Shown here one piece after another: positions 43,811 to 52,229 of a DNA stretch of 64,000 nt; positions within the stretch are counted from its first letter, which is position 1; each line of letters opens with the position of its first letter. The notes beneath the pieces were generated by a model that was given only the letters and a program-made list of their open reading frames with translations, was not told where the DNA came from and did no database searches. Location of the stretch: positions 6,815-70,814 of the forward strand of contig JBEKEK010000054.1 of assembly GCA_050013875.1 (NCBI GenBank), read 5' to 3'. The position numbers and the translations under genes were made by a program. Source of the stretch: Trebonia sp050013875 (GTDB lineage Bacteria > Actinomycetota > Actinomycetes > Streptosporangiales > Streptosporangiaceae).

Positions 43811-43870
43811 GGAGGCCGGATCGCCGGAGGCCGGATCGCCGGAGGCCGGATCGCCGGAGGCCGGATCGCC
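43811..43870. repeat. four tandem 15-bp repeats between efeUO and pabBCA
   Basis: Unit GGAGGCCGGATCGCC, four perfect copies, with a partial copy before and after. It lies directly 3' of the pabBCA stop (minus strand). Confidence 0.85.
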
Positions 43871-43873
43871 GGA

Positions 43874-46717
43874 CTAGCGGGTGCTTGCGATCCAGGTGGC
43901 GGTGACGAAGTTGCGGATGATCTGCTCGCCCTGGGGGGTGAGGATCGACTCGGGGTGGAACTGAACGCCCTCAATGGGCGCGGCGAGGTGGCGGATGCCC
44001 ATCGGCAGCGGGCCGGTCCTCGCCGTTACCGCCAGGTCGGACGGAAGCGTGGCCTCGTCGACGATCAGCGAGTGGTAGCGGGTGGCCCGGAACGGGTCCG
44101 GCAGGCCGGCCAGCACGCCCAGGCCGTCGTGGGTGACGTCGAAGGCCTGGCCGTGGACGGGGCGGGGCGCCCGGACGATCGCCGCGCCGAAGGCGGCCGC
44201 GATCGCCTGATGCCCCAGGCAGATGCCGAGCAGCGGCAGGCCCGCGGCGGCACAGGACCGGACCGCATCGATGCTGATGCCCGCCTCGGCCGGAGCGCAC
44301 GGCCCCGGCGAGATCACCACGCCGCCCGCCCCGGCCTCGGCGACCTGGGCGGCGGTCACCTCGTCGTTGCGGACGACCTCGACCCGCGCCCCGCCGATGG
44401 ACAGCAGGTGCGCGAGATTCCAGGTGAACGAGTCGTAGTTGTCGATGAGGACGACAAGCGGCGACTTCCGGTCAGTTGGTGCCGCCGTCGAGCACCTCCC
44501 ATCGGTTAGGACCACTTTGCCGGGCGTTTTGCCGCGATATGTGGACAACGAACTGATGGGAAGTCGTTCTCCGTGGTCCGAACCGACGGGGAGCGGCAGG
44601 CCGGCCGCCGGGTCCGGCCGGCGGGCGGTCAGGGCGGCGGCGAGGGCGGCCGCCACCGGCCCTGGCGTCCAGGTGACGGGGCAGCCGTCAATCGCGGTCA
44701 CCGGCAGCACGCCCACGACCGCATTGGTGACGAAGACCTCGGTCGCCGCCGTTAGCTGGTCCAGGGTCAGCGGCTTCTGGCCGACCTTGACCGCGTCGGC
44801 GCGGGCCGCGCGCATGACCGCGGCCCGCGCGGTACCCGGCAGCAGGCGGCCGTCGGCGGGCGGGGTCAGCAGCACACCGTCGATGACCGCGAACACATTC
44901 GCCCGGTCGGTCTCGAGTACCTCGCCAGTCTCGTCGGTGATCAGCAGCTGCGCATCGGCGGCCGGGCCCGCTCGCGCGTTCAACTCGGCCAGCAGCCGCC
45001 GGTCGCGCCACTTGGGCCGGCCGATGCCGCCAGCCACCACCACCGGCAGGAGCCTAATCGCGGCAGCAGCGCTGGCGGGCGGCAGCGGGACGACCTCGAC
45101 CGACGCCTGCAGGGGACCGCCGACCGGGCGGACGCTGATGCGCAGGCGGCCGGTCGGCCGGGCCGCCAGGCACCCGGCCAGCTCGGAGTCGAGGCTCGCG
45201 GGTAGGTCCTTACCGTAGAGGTCGCGGACGCTCGACGACAGGCGGGCGAGGTGATCAGCGAGACCCTGGGTCTGCCCGTCGGTGACCCGCAGCGAGCTGA
45301 AGACGCCGGCCGACGGGCGGGGCCTGAGCGCGGCCAGCGCGTCCAGGGCGGACTCGTCCGGCGGGCCCGCGTCCAGGCGGGCGCCGATGGCGGCGAGCAG
45401 CGGCGCGGCCTTGATGAGGCACTCGGCGTATTCGGCTTCGGGGTCGGAGTCGGCGACGATGCCGCCGCCCGCGCCGAGCCAGCACCTGCCCGCAGCGAAC
45501 TCGAAGGTGCGGATGGCCACGTTGAGCTCCAGGCCGGCCACCGGGGAACGGTAGCCGACCGCGCCCGTGTAGGCCTCGCGGGGGGCCCGCTCAAGCTCGT
45601 CGATGATCTCGAGCGCGCGGACCTTCGGCGCGCCGGTCACCGAGCCGGGCGGGAAGGCGGCGCGGATCAGGTCACCGTCGGACACACCGCCGGCCAGCGT
45701 GCCGGCGACCGTCGAGACCAGGTGCCAGACCCCGGGATGCGGCTCGGCGCTGAGCAGGCCGGGGACGGTGACGGTGCCGGGCACGCAGACGCGGCTGAGG
45801 TCGTTGCGGACCAAGTCCACGATCATCACGTTCTCGGCCCGGTTCTTGGCCGACCGCTCAAGCTCGGCCAGCTGACCGGCGGCCGCGGCCGCGTCACCGC
45901 CCCGCCGGGCGGTGCCCTTGATCGGCTTGGACGTGACCGCGTCCCCGCCGCGGTGCAGGAACAGTTCGGGCGAGAGCGATGCCACGGCCGCGCGGGCGAC
46001 GGCCGGGGCACCACCGGTGACGTTGGCGGCCGGGGTGGCGGAGACGTCGATGAAGGCGGCGTAGGGCGGCCGCAGATCGGCCGCGGCCCGGCAGAACGCG
46101 TCGAGCGGGTCGCCGGCGAACCCGGCCTCCGCCCGCAGGCAGATGTTGGCCTGGAAGATGTCACCGCCGCGGATGTACTCCACCGCCCGCGCGACCGCCT
46201 CCTGGTGCCCGGCCGGCCCGGGGTTCAGCCGGAACGGCGCGAACTCGTAGCCGGCCGACGGCGCCGGCCTGGCCGCGCGGGCGGCCAGGTCCGCGAAGCG
46301 GCGTTCCAGCGCGTCCGTGCGGTCCCGCGTCCAGAGCGCTTCGAAGAACCACTCCCCGGTCGCCGGTTCATGCACCAGCACGTGGTCGTACCAGCCGAAC
46401 CACCACGCGGGCAGCCGGCCAGGCCCGGCCGGCCGCAGCGCCTCGCCCCCGGCGCTGTAGCCCAGGTAGCCGATCCACCCGCCGCCGAAGGCACCGCCGG
46501 CGGCGGGCGGGAGCGGCGAGTCGAGCACCTCGTCAAACGCCCCCGGCGCGGACCGCACCAGCGCGGGCTCGGCCGCGACCACATCGCGGCCGCCCGCCCA
46601 CGTGCCGAAAAGCGCCACCGGGTGCGCGTCCGCCCGGACCAGGCGCAGTACCTCGGTCGGCGTCAGCCGCCACCCCAGCGGCCGGCGCACCACCGCGAAC
46701 TCCGTTCGGCCCGGCAT
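43874..46717 (-). CDS. PabB-PabC-PabA triple fusion, p-aminobenzoate synthesis
   Basis: 947 residues. Residues ~170-430: chorismate-binding PabB (GHQEAVARAVEYIRGGDIFQ, PIKGTARRGGD, ENVMIVDLVRNDLSRVC, FPPGSVTGAPKVRALEIID). ~460-700: class IV aminotransferase/ADC lyase PabC (VFSSLRVTDGQTQG, ETDRANVFAVIDGVLLTPPA). 753-947: glutamine amidotransferase PabA (LIDNYDSFTWNLAHL, nucleophile Cys833 in LLGICLGHQAIA, HPES triad part at ~921-923). All catalytic parts are present, so chorismate to p-aminobenzoate could be made by one polypeptide for folate. The PabC-PabA linker (~50 residues) is low in G+C and looks like a former intergenic region. Confidence 0.92.
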   Translation of the reverse strand: MPGRTEFAVVRRPLGWRLTPTEVLRLVRADAHPVALFGTWAGGRDVVAAEPALVRSAPGAFDEVLDSPLPPAAGGAFGGGWIGYLGYSAGGEALRPAGPGRLPAWWFGWYDHVLVHEPATGEWFFEALWTRDRTDALERRFADLAARAARPAPSAGYEFAPFRLNPGPAGHQEAVARAVEYIRGGDIFQANICLRAEAGFAGDPLDAFCRAAADLRPPYAAFIDVSATPAANVTGGAPAVARAAVASLSPELFLHRGGDAVTSKPIKGTARRGGDAAAAAGQLAELERSAKNRAENVMIVDLVRNDLSRVCVPGTVTVPGLLSAEPHPGVWHLVSTVAGTLAGGVSDGDLIRAAFPPGSVTGAPKVRALEIIDELERAPREAYTGAVGYRSPVAGLELNVAIRTFEFAAGRCWLGAGGGIVADSDPEAEYAECLIKAAPLLAAIGARLDAGPPDESALDALAALRPRPSAGVFSSLRVTDGQTQGLADHLARLSSSVRDLYGKDLPASLDSELAGCLAARPTGRLRISVRPVGGPLQASVEVVPLPPASAAAAIRLLPVVVAGGIGRPKWRDRRLLAELNARAGPAADAQLLITDETGEVLETDRANVFAVIDGVLLTPPADGRLLPGTARAAVMRAARADAVKVGQKPLTLDQLTAATEVFVTNAVVGVLPVTAIDGCPVTWTPGPVAAALAAALTARRPDPAAGLPLPVGSDHGERLPISSLSTYRGKTPGKVVLTDGRCSTAAPTDRKSPLVVLIDNYDSFTWNLAHLLSIGGARVEVVRNDEVTAAQVAEAGAGGVVISPGPCAPAEAGISIDAVRSCAAAGLPLLGICLGHQAIAAAFGAAIVRAPRPVHGQAFDVTHDGLGVLAGLPDPFRATRYHSLIVDEATLPSDLAVTARTGPLPMGIRHLAAPIEGVQFHPESILTPQGEQIIRNFVTATWIASTR

Positions 46718-46984
46718 ACGAGCAGATTAACCGGCTGTCGGTACCCGCCGCGTTGGCCAAGCCGACAAATCAGCCCCCGCCCGACGGTGTTAACCCGTAG
46801 GTTCAGTGGGTTTTGCCGCGGACCTGGAGCATCCAGGACCGACCGCCCGCGCCACCCCGGCATCACGGCTGACCGAGCGCGCGCCGCTGAGCAGGCGGAA
46901 GTCGCAGGTAAGGAGTCGCCCGGATCCGTTATCGGCGAAAAGTCCGGATATCTTCTAAGAGATGGCCGGCAACCTGAGTCACGC

Positions 46985-48295
46985 ATGAGTCCACCAGCAT
47001 CACAGTGGGTGGCCAGGCACGTTCTGCTCGACATCACCCCGCTGCGGCGGTCGCGCGATTACCGGGCGCTACTTTCCGGGCTCGGGGTGTCGGTGCTCGG
47101 CAACCAGCTGACGACCGTCGCGGTGCCGTTCCAGGTGTACGCGATCACGCGTTCGTCGCTGATGGTCGGGCTGGTCTCCCTGACCCAGCTGTTCCCGCTG
47201 ATCATCGGCTCGCTGCTCGGCGGGTCGCTGGTGGACGCGGTCGACCGGCGCAAGCTGCTGCTCGTCGTCGAGGCGATCTGCGCGGCCTGCAGTGCCTCAC
47301 TCGCGCTGAACGCGGACTTCGGGCCCGCGCTCTGGCCGCTGTTCCTGTTCCCCGCGATCACCGCGTCGCAGAGCGGCATCGACAGCTCGGCGCGGAACGC
47401 GATGCTGCCCGGGCTGGTGGGGATGGAGCTGCTGCCCGCCTCCAACGCGATCTTCCAGTCGCTCTTCCAGACCGGCGCGATCGTCGGGCCCGCCATCGCC
47501 GGGCTGCTGCTGGCCGGAGCGGGCGTGCACTTCATCTACTGGATCGATGTCGCCAGCTACCTGGTCGCGATGACGGCCGTGCTGACGATGTCGCCGCAGC
47601 CCGCGCCCGCGCCGGGCACCGAGGGCGCATCGACCGCGCGGCCCGGCTGGCGCTCCACGCTGGAGGGGCTGCGGTTCATCCGGCGGTCCCAGCCGGTGCA
47701 GGGCGCGTACCTCATCGACGTGAACGCCATGGTGTTCGGGATGCCCCGGGCGTTGTTCCCCGCGCTGGCGGCGACCGTGTTCGGCGGCGGTGCGACCACC
47801 GTGGGGCTGCTCTACGCGGCGCCCGGGGCCGGGGCGCTGGCCGGCGCGCTGACCACCGGCTGGGTCAGCCGGGTGCGCCGCCAGGGGCTCGCGGTCATCT
47901 GCGCCGTGCTCGCCTGGGGGCTTGCCATCGCCGGATTCGGGATCGCCCACTGGCTGCCGCTCGCGCTGCTGCTGCTCGCGGTCGCGGGCTGGGCGGACGT
48001 GCTGTCGGCGGTGTTCAGGAACACGATCATCCAGTTCGCCGGGCCGGACGGGATGCGCGGCAGGCTGATGGGCGTGCAGATGGCGGTGGTGGCCGGCGGG
48101 CCGCGACTCGGCGACCTGGAGGCGGGCGCGGTCGCGACCGCCTTCGGCGACACGGTGTCGGTCGTGTCGGGCGGGCTGGCCTGCGTCGCGGGCGCGTTCC
48201 TGGTGGCCTGGGCACTGCCGGGGTTCACCCGGCTGCGCTCCGGGCTGCCACGCCGCGCCGGGGACAAGGCCGAGGTCGCCGCCCAGTCCGAGTGA
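46985..48295 (+). CDS. MFS transporter, EntS/exporter-like
   Basis: 436 residues from ATG 46985. Twelve predicted helices (GLGVSVLGNQLTTVAVPFQV, GLVSLTQLFPLIIGSLLGGS, IVGPAIAGLLLAGAGVHFIY, LLLLAVAGWADVLSAVFRNT) with the MFS motif DAVDRRKLLL between helices 2 and 3. This branch includes enterobactin exporters and macrolide pumps. The substrate is unknown; the nearby iron operon makes a siderophore link possible but unproven. Confidence 0.88.
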   Translation: MSPPASQWVARHVLLDITPLRRSRDYRALLSGLGVSVLGNQLTTVAVPFQVYAITRSSLMVGLVSLTQLFPLIIGSLLGGSLVDAVDRRKLLLVVEAICAACSASLALNADFGPALWPLFLFPAITASQSGIDSSARNAMLPGLVGMELLPASNAIFQSLFQTGAIVGPAIAGLLLAGAGVHFIYWIDVASYLVAMTAVLTMSPQPAPAPGTEGASTARPGWRSTLEGLRFIRRSQPVQGAYLIDVNAMVFGMPRALFPALAATVFGGGATTVGLLYAAPGAGALAGALTTGWVSRVRRQGLAVICAVLAWGLAIAGFGIAHWLPLALLLLAVAGWADVLSAVFRNTIIQFAGPDGMRGRLMGVQMAVVAGGPRLGDLEAGAVATAFGDTVSVVSGGLACVAGAFLVAWALPGFTRLRSGLPRRAGDKAEVAAQSE

Positions 48296-48340
48296 CGGGC
48301 CGGCCGGCCGCGGTGCCCGCATCGGAACGTGGTTCAAGCA

Positions 48341-49216
48341 CTAGTGGCCGGTCGGGGCGGCCACCAGGATCTCGACTTCTCCCGGGGTCAGGGTCAGCCC
48401 GAACTCGCCGGTCAGCGCCTCGGCGAATTCCCGGTCGGTCAGCTCGCGGCGTTCCTTCAGGTAACCGGGGCGGGTGACCGTGTAGCCGCGGCCGATGATC
48501 GACCGGATCGCGTCCGGGTCACGCCGGACGATGATCGGCTGCCAGGTGAACCACGAGTCCGGGTGGGTCGACGTGTAGTGGTTGGAGAGCGCGACGTCGA
48601 CCGGGTGGACCGGTACCTCGTCCCAGCGGTGCAGGGTGACCCACTCGCCCGCCTGATACTCGCGAAGCTTCCAGACCTCGTCGCCGTTGTCCCGGTCGGG
48701 GGTGACCTCGTAGACCCAGCCGTCGATCTCCTGCGGGCCGCCGGAACGGTACCGGCGCAGGGACAGCGGGGCCGGCGGGGACGAGCCGAAGCCCACGTCG
48801 GCCAGCCAGACCCCGGCCACTGACCGCGCCCGGACGGTGAGATGGGTACGCGCTTTGGCCGGCCCGCCGTCCGGGCCGACCCGGGCGAGCAGCCGGTCGA
48901 CCGCGAAGCCGAGCCGTTCGAGCACCGCGCTGAACAACTGCGCCTGCTCGTAGCAGTAGCCGCCGCGGCCCCGCGAGACGATCTTCTGCTGGATGCCGGC
49001 CAGCTCCACGCTGACCCGGCCGGTGAGGAAAACGTCGAGGTTCTCAAACGGAACCGCTGACAGGTGCGCCCGGTACAACGCCGTCAGCGTTGCCTCGTTC
49101 GCCTCGAGCGGACCGGAGTAGCCGATCCGGCGCAAGTACGCGGCCAGGTCCAGCTCGGCGGTGGACCATTCATCAACGGTCCGTTCAGACGAAAGATCTT
49201 GGAGATCTTCAGGCAT
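48341..49216 (-). CDS. nat: arylamine N-acetyltransferase
   Basis: 291 residues with the NAT triad: Cys88 (GRGGYCYEQAQLF), His125 (ARTHLTVRARSV), Asp140 (VWLADVGFGSSPP). Also AVPFENLDVFLTGRVSVELA near the start. Transfers acetyl from acetyl-CoA to aryl amines and hydrazines. Start overlaps the stop of the DoxX gene by 8 bases, so the two are co-translated. Confidence 0.95.
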   Translation of the reverse strand: MPEDLQDLSSERTVDEWSTAELDLAAYLRRIGYSGPLEANEATLTALYRAHLSAVPFENLDVFLTGRVSVELAGIQQKIVSRGRGGYCYEQAQLFSAVLERLGFAVDRLLARVGPDGGPAKARTHLTVRARSVAGVWLADVGFGSSPPAPLSLRRYRSGGPQEIDGWVYEVTPDRDNGDEVWKLREYQAGEWVTLHRWDEVPVHPVDVALSNHYTSTHPDSWFTWQPIIVRRDPDAIRSIIGRGYTVTRPGYLKERRELTDREFAEALTGEFGLTLTPGEVEILVAAPTGH

Positions 49217-49727
49217 CGGCGGCGGACGGCTGGTCGGCGGCCTGCGCCGGGGCTGGCTTGCCGGTCACCATCTTGCCGATCAGCGCACCGGCGGCCACGC
49301 CGCCGAGCAGGAAGCCGGCCGCGGCCAGCTTGCCGGGCAGCGCCGGGCCGAGCTTGTACTTGCCGGGGCCGGCCGCGGCCAGGGTCAGCGCCAGCGTCAG
49401 GTAGGCGACCGGCAGTTCAACCCCGCCGCGGTTGGCCATCAGGCCGCCCTCGCGGTTGTGCGCGGCGGCCACCGACATCGCGCCCGCCACCGCCAGCGGG
49501 CCCGCCGGGTAGGCGATGCCGGTGACGGTGAGGACGCCGCCGGCGATCTCGGTCGCGGCCGCGGCCATGGCCATCTCCCGGCCGGGGGTAAGGCCGTTCT
49601 TCTCGAAGACCGCGCCGATCCCGTCGAGCCCAGGGCCGTTGAACTTGCCGAACAGCTTCTGCGAGGCGTGGATGCCCATGTAGCCGCCGAGTAGCAGCCT
49701 GGCCCCTAGCAGCGCGGCATCACGCAT
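49209..49727 (-). CDS. DoxX-family membrane protein
   Basis: 172 residues from ATG 49727 (GGAAGGA 6 bases upstream); the ORF extends to 49766 without support. Four hydrophobic segments: ALLGARLLLGGYMGIHASQK, AAATEIAGGVLTVTGIAYPA, LPVAYLTLALTLAAAGPGKY, LAAAGFLLGGVAAGALIGKM. DoxX proteins are inner-membrane partners in thiol/quinone redox systems. First gene of the doxX-nat operon, with an unusual A+T-rich upstream region. Confidence 0.85.
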   Translation of the reverse strand: MRDAALLGARLLLGGYMGIHASQKLFGKFNGPGLDGIGAVFEKNGLTPGREMAMAAAATEIAGGVLTVTGIAYPAGPLAVAGAMSVAAAHNREGGLMANRGGVELPVAYLTLALTLAAAGPGKYKLGPALPGKLAAAGFLLGGVAAGALIGKMVTGKPAPAQAADQPSAADA

Positions 49728-49775
49728 GATCGTCCTTCCGGTCGTTGTCCGCGCGGCGGCTGCCACGCGGTCGTC

Positions 49776-49809
49776 ACCTTTATATATACCTAGCGACCTT
49801 TATACCTAG
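49776..49809. promoter_or_regulatory. direct repeats upstream of doxX
   Basis: ACCTTTATATATACCTAG (49776-49793) and ACCTTTATACCTAG (49796-49809), ~50-80 bases before doxX. Outer CACCT/AGGTG arms (49775-49779, 49807-49811) also give a dyad. Likely the promoter/operator of doxX-nat and perhaps of the divergent STAND gene. Confidence 0.55.
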
Positions 49810-49905
49810 GTGATCCGCCGGTCTGCGCTGGCGCGCCTGCGTATGCGTTGTTTTACCTAAACGCAGCACAGACTGGGATTTCGGTGTGACAGAGCGTCTC
49901 GATCA

Positions 49906-52212
49906 GTGATATCTCTGAACGAGCAGGTCGTCGGGGCGGTTACCCGGCCTGCTTCAAGTGCGTCTAACTTGGCGGTGGTAACTGCAGTGGCCGGACGCTT
50001 TCCGCAGGACGGGATCACCGACTTCGTTGGCAGGCGCGACGAACTCGCCCGCCTGGCCGCCTTGCTCGACCGGTCGCGCCTGGTGACCGTGGTCGGCCCG
50101 GGCGGCGTCGGCAAGACCCGGCTGGCGCGCGTCGCCGCGGCCGAGGCCATGGGCAACCACCCGGACGGCGTGTGGATCGTCGAGCTGTCCGGGCTGCGGG
50201 ACCCGGCGCTGCTGCCCAACACGGTCGCCAGCGTCCTCGGACTGCCGGAACAGGACGCCAGGTCCGCGCTCAACGCGGTGCTCGAGTACCTGCGGGACAA
50301 GCGGCTGCTGCTGATCCTCGACACCTGCGAGCACCTGCTCGACGCCTGCGCCGAGCTCGCCCAGGCGGTGCTTGGCGACGCCCCGGGGGTGACCTGTCTC
50401 GCCACCAGCAGGCAGCCGCTCGACACCCCAGGCGAGCAGAACTTCGCAATACAGCCGCTGTCGGTGCCCGACCCCGATGATGTTGTGCTCGGCCGCGGCG
50501 ACGCGGTCGAGCTGCTCGCACTGCGCGCCGCCGCCGCCGTGCCCGGGTTCACGGTTAACCCGGATAACTCGGCCACCGTGGTCCGCCTCTGCCGTCGCCT
50601 GGACGGCATACCGCTCGCGATCGAGCTCGCGGCGGTGCAGCTGCGCGCGCTCGACCTGGAAGAGCTGACCCAGCGGCTCGACCGCCGGTTCGCGGTGCTG
50701 ACCGGCGGGCACCCTGGGGCACTGGAACGGCACCAGACGCTGCGCACCGCGATCGAGTGGTCGCACGGTCTCTGCTCGCTGGCCGAGCGGCGGCTGTGGG
50801 CGCGCCTTTCCGTCTTCGCCGGGACGTTCAGCCTGGCGGCCGCCGAGGAGGTCTGCGCCGAGGTCGAGATCGAGCAGCCCGAGGTGGTCGACGCGCTCAT
50901 CGGGCTGGTCGACAAGTCGGTCGTGCTGCAGGTCGGCACGCGGTACCGGATGCTCGACACGCTGCGCGAGTTCGGCGCCGAGCAGCTCGCGGCGTCGGGC
51001 GAGGAGGCGGCGTGCCGGGCACGGCACATCGAGCGGTACCTGAGCATGGCGCGGTACTTCGGCGCGCACTTCACCGACGATGACCAGATGGAGCGCTACC
51101 GCGAGCTGCACCAGACGCACGCGAACCTGCGGGCCGCGCTTGAGTACGCGCTCGACGACTGGGTCGGCACGCCGGTGCCCGCTGTGTCTTCCGGTGCCTC
51201 GAATGCTTCCGGTGGTTCCGGTGGTTCCGGTGGTTCCGGTGGTTCCGGGGCGGCCGGCGATCCGGAACTGGCGGGGACGGACGGTGCGCAGGAATCGGCC
51301 GGCGGGGCCGGCGCACGCTGGCGTTCCGGTCTGGACATGGCCTGCTCGCTCTACGGCTACTGGCAGATCTCCGGGCTGCTCAGCGAGGGCGGGTACTGGC
51401 TCGGCAAGGCGCTCGAGCGGTTCCCCGATGACGGCCACGAACGGGCCCGGGCGCTGGTCACCCGCGGGTTCCTGCGATCCTTCCAGGGCGAGATCGCCGG
51501 CGCGCTTGCCGACCTCAAGACCGGCATCACGGTGGCCCTCGCCATTGGCGATGAGCCGGTTACCGCCCGCGGCTACCAGCACCTGCACTTGGCGCTCACC
51601 TTCGAAGGACGGCACGAGGAGGCCTTCGCGGTTTGGGCGCAGGCGCGACCGCGGCTGCGGGCCTGCGGCGACCGGCACGGCGAGCTCATGCTGCTGGCAC
51701 AGCACGGTCACCTGTACCAGTTGGCGGGTCGTCCCGTCGAGTCCGTCGCCACCGCCGAAGAGGGCCTGGCGATGCTCGGCCCGAACTCCGGTGAGCAGTG
51801 GCTGCAGAGCTACCTGCTGGTGGTGCAGGGTTTCGCGCTCTTCCAGATGCCCGGCCGCGAGGCCGACTGCGAGACGGTGGTCCGCAAGGCGCTGCTCGGC
51901 AAGCAGAAGCTCGGGGACGTCATCGGCATGGGCTACGGGCTCGACGTGCTCGGCTGGCTGTCGGCCAAAACCGGCAGGCCGGAACGGACCGCATGGACGC
52001 TCGGCGCCGCCGACCCGCTCTGGGAGCGCGGCGGCCTGCGCTTCAGCGGGACCGAGATCATGATGGACTTCCACCGGGAAGCGGCGCGGGCGGCGACCGA
52101 GGCGCTTGGCAAGGAACGGTATGACGCCGTGCACGCGTCCGGCGTCGGCTACATGAAGGAGCAGCTGAAGGACCTGGCCCGCGGCGGCTCGGTCGAGCTG
52201 AGCATCCCTTAA
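49906..52212 (+). CDS. STAND/AfsR-like NTPase with TPR region, no DNA-binding domain visible
   Basis: 768 residues from GTG 49906 (weak ribosome binding site). Nucleotide site VVGPGGVGKTRLARVAAAEA (Lys70), Walker B RLLLILDTCEHLL, sensor TCLATSRQPLD, then CRRLDGIPLAIELAAVQLRA and a winged-helix/TPR C-terminal half (LLSEGGYWLGKALERFPDDG, LMLLAQHGHLYQLAGRPVES). LuxR/SARP regulators share this layout but have a helix-turn-helix at one end; none is seen here. A native GGSGGSGGSG linker sits near residue 435. It ends 18 bases from the convergent Cas3 gene. Confidence 0.8.
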   Translation: MISLNEQVVGAVTRPASSASNLAVVTAVAGRFPQDGITDFVGRRDELARLAALLDRSRLVTVVGPGGVGKTRLARVAAAEAMGNHPDGVWIVELSGLRDPALLPNTVASVLGLPEQDARSALNAVLEYLRDKRLLLILDTCEHLLDACAELAQAVLGDAPGVTCLATSRQPLDTPGEQNFAIQPLSVPDPDDVVLGRGDAVELLALRAAAAVPGFTVNPDNSATVVRLCRRLDGIPLAIELAAVQLRALDLEELTQRLDRRFAVLTGGHPGALERHQTLRTAIEWSHGLCSLAERRLWARLSVFAGTFSLAAAEEVCAEVEIEQPEVVDALIGLVDKSVVLQVGTRYRMLDTLREFGAEQLAASGEEAACRARHIERYLSMARYFGAHFTDDDQMERYRELHQTHANLRAALEYALDDWVGTPVPAVSSGASNASGGSGGSGGSGGSGAAGDPELAGTDGAQESAGGAGARWRSGLDMACSLYGYWQISGLLSEGGYWLGKALERFPDDGHERARALVTRGFLRSFQGEIAGALADLKTGITVALAIGDEPVTARGYQHLHLALTFEGRHEEAFAVWAQARPRLRACGDRHGELMLLAQHGHLYQLAGRPVESVATAEEGLAMLGPNSGEQWLQSYLLVVQGFALFQMPGREADCETVVRKALLGKQKLGDVIGMGYGLDVLGWLSAKTGRPERTAWTLGAADPLWERGGLRFSGTEIMMDFHREAARAATEALGKERYDAVHASGVGYMKEQLKDLARGGSVELSIP

Positions 52213-52229
52213 CACGGCAGCGCCACCAG

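Noticed and set aside
45251..46984. Upstream part of the long plus-strand ORF before the MFS gene
   Set aside because: Antisense to pabBCA; transporter homology begins at ATG 46985.
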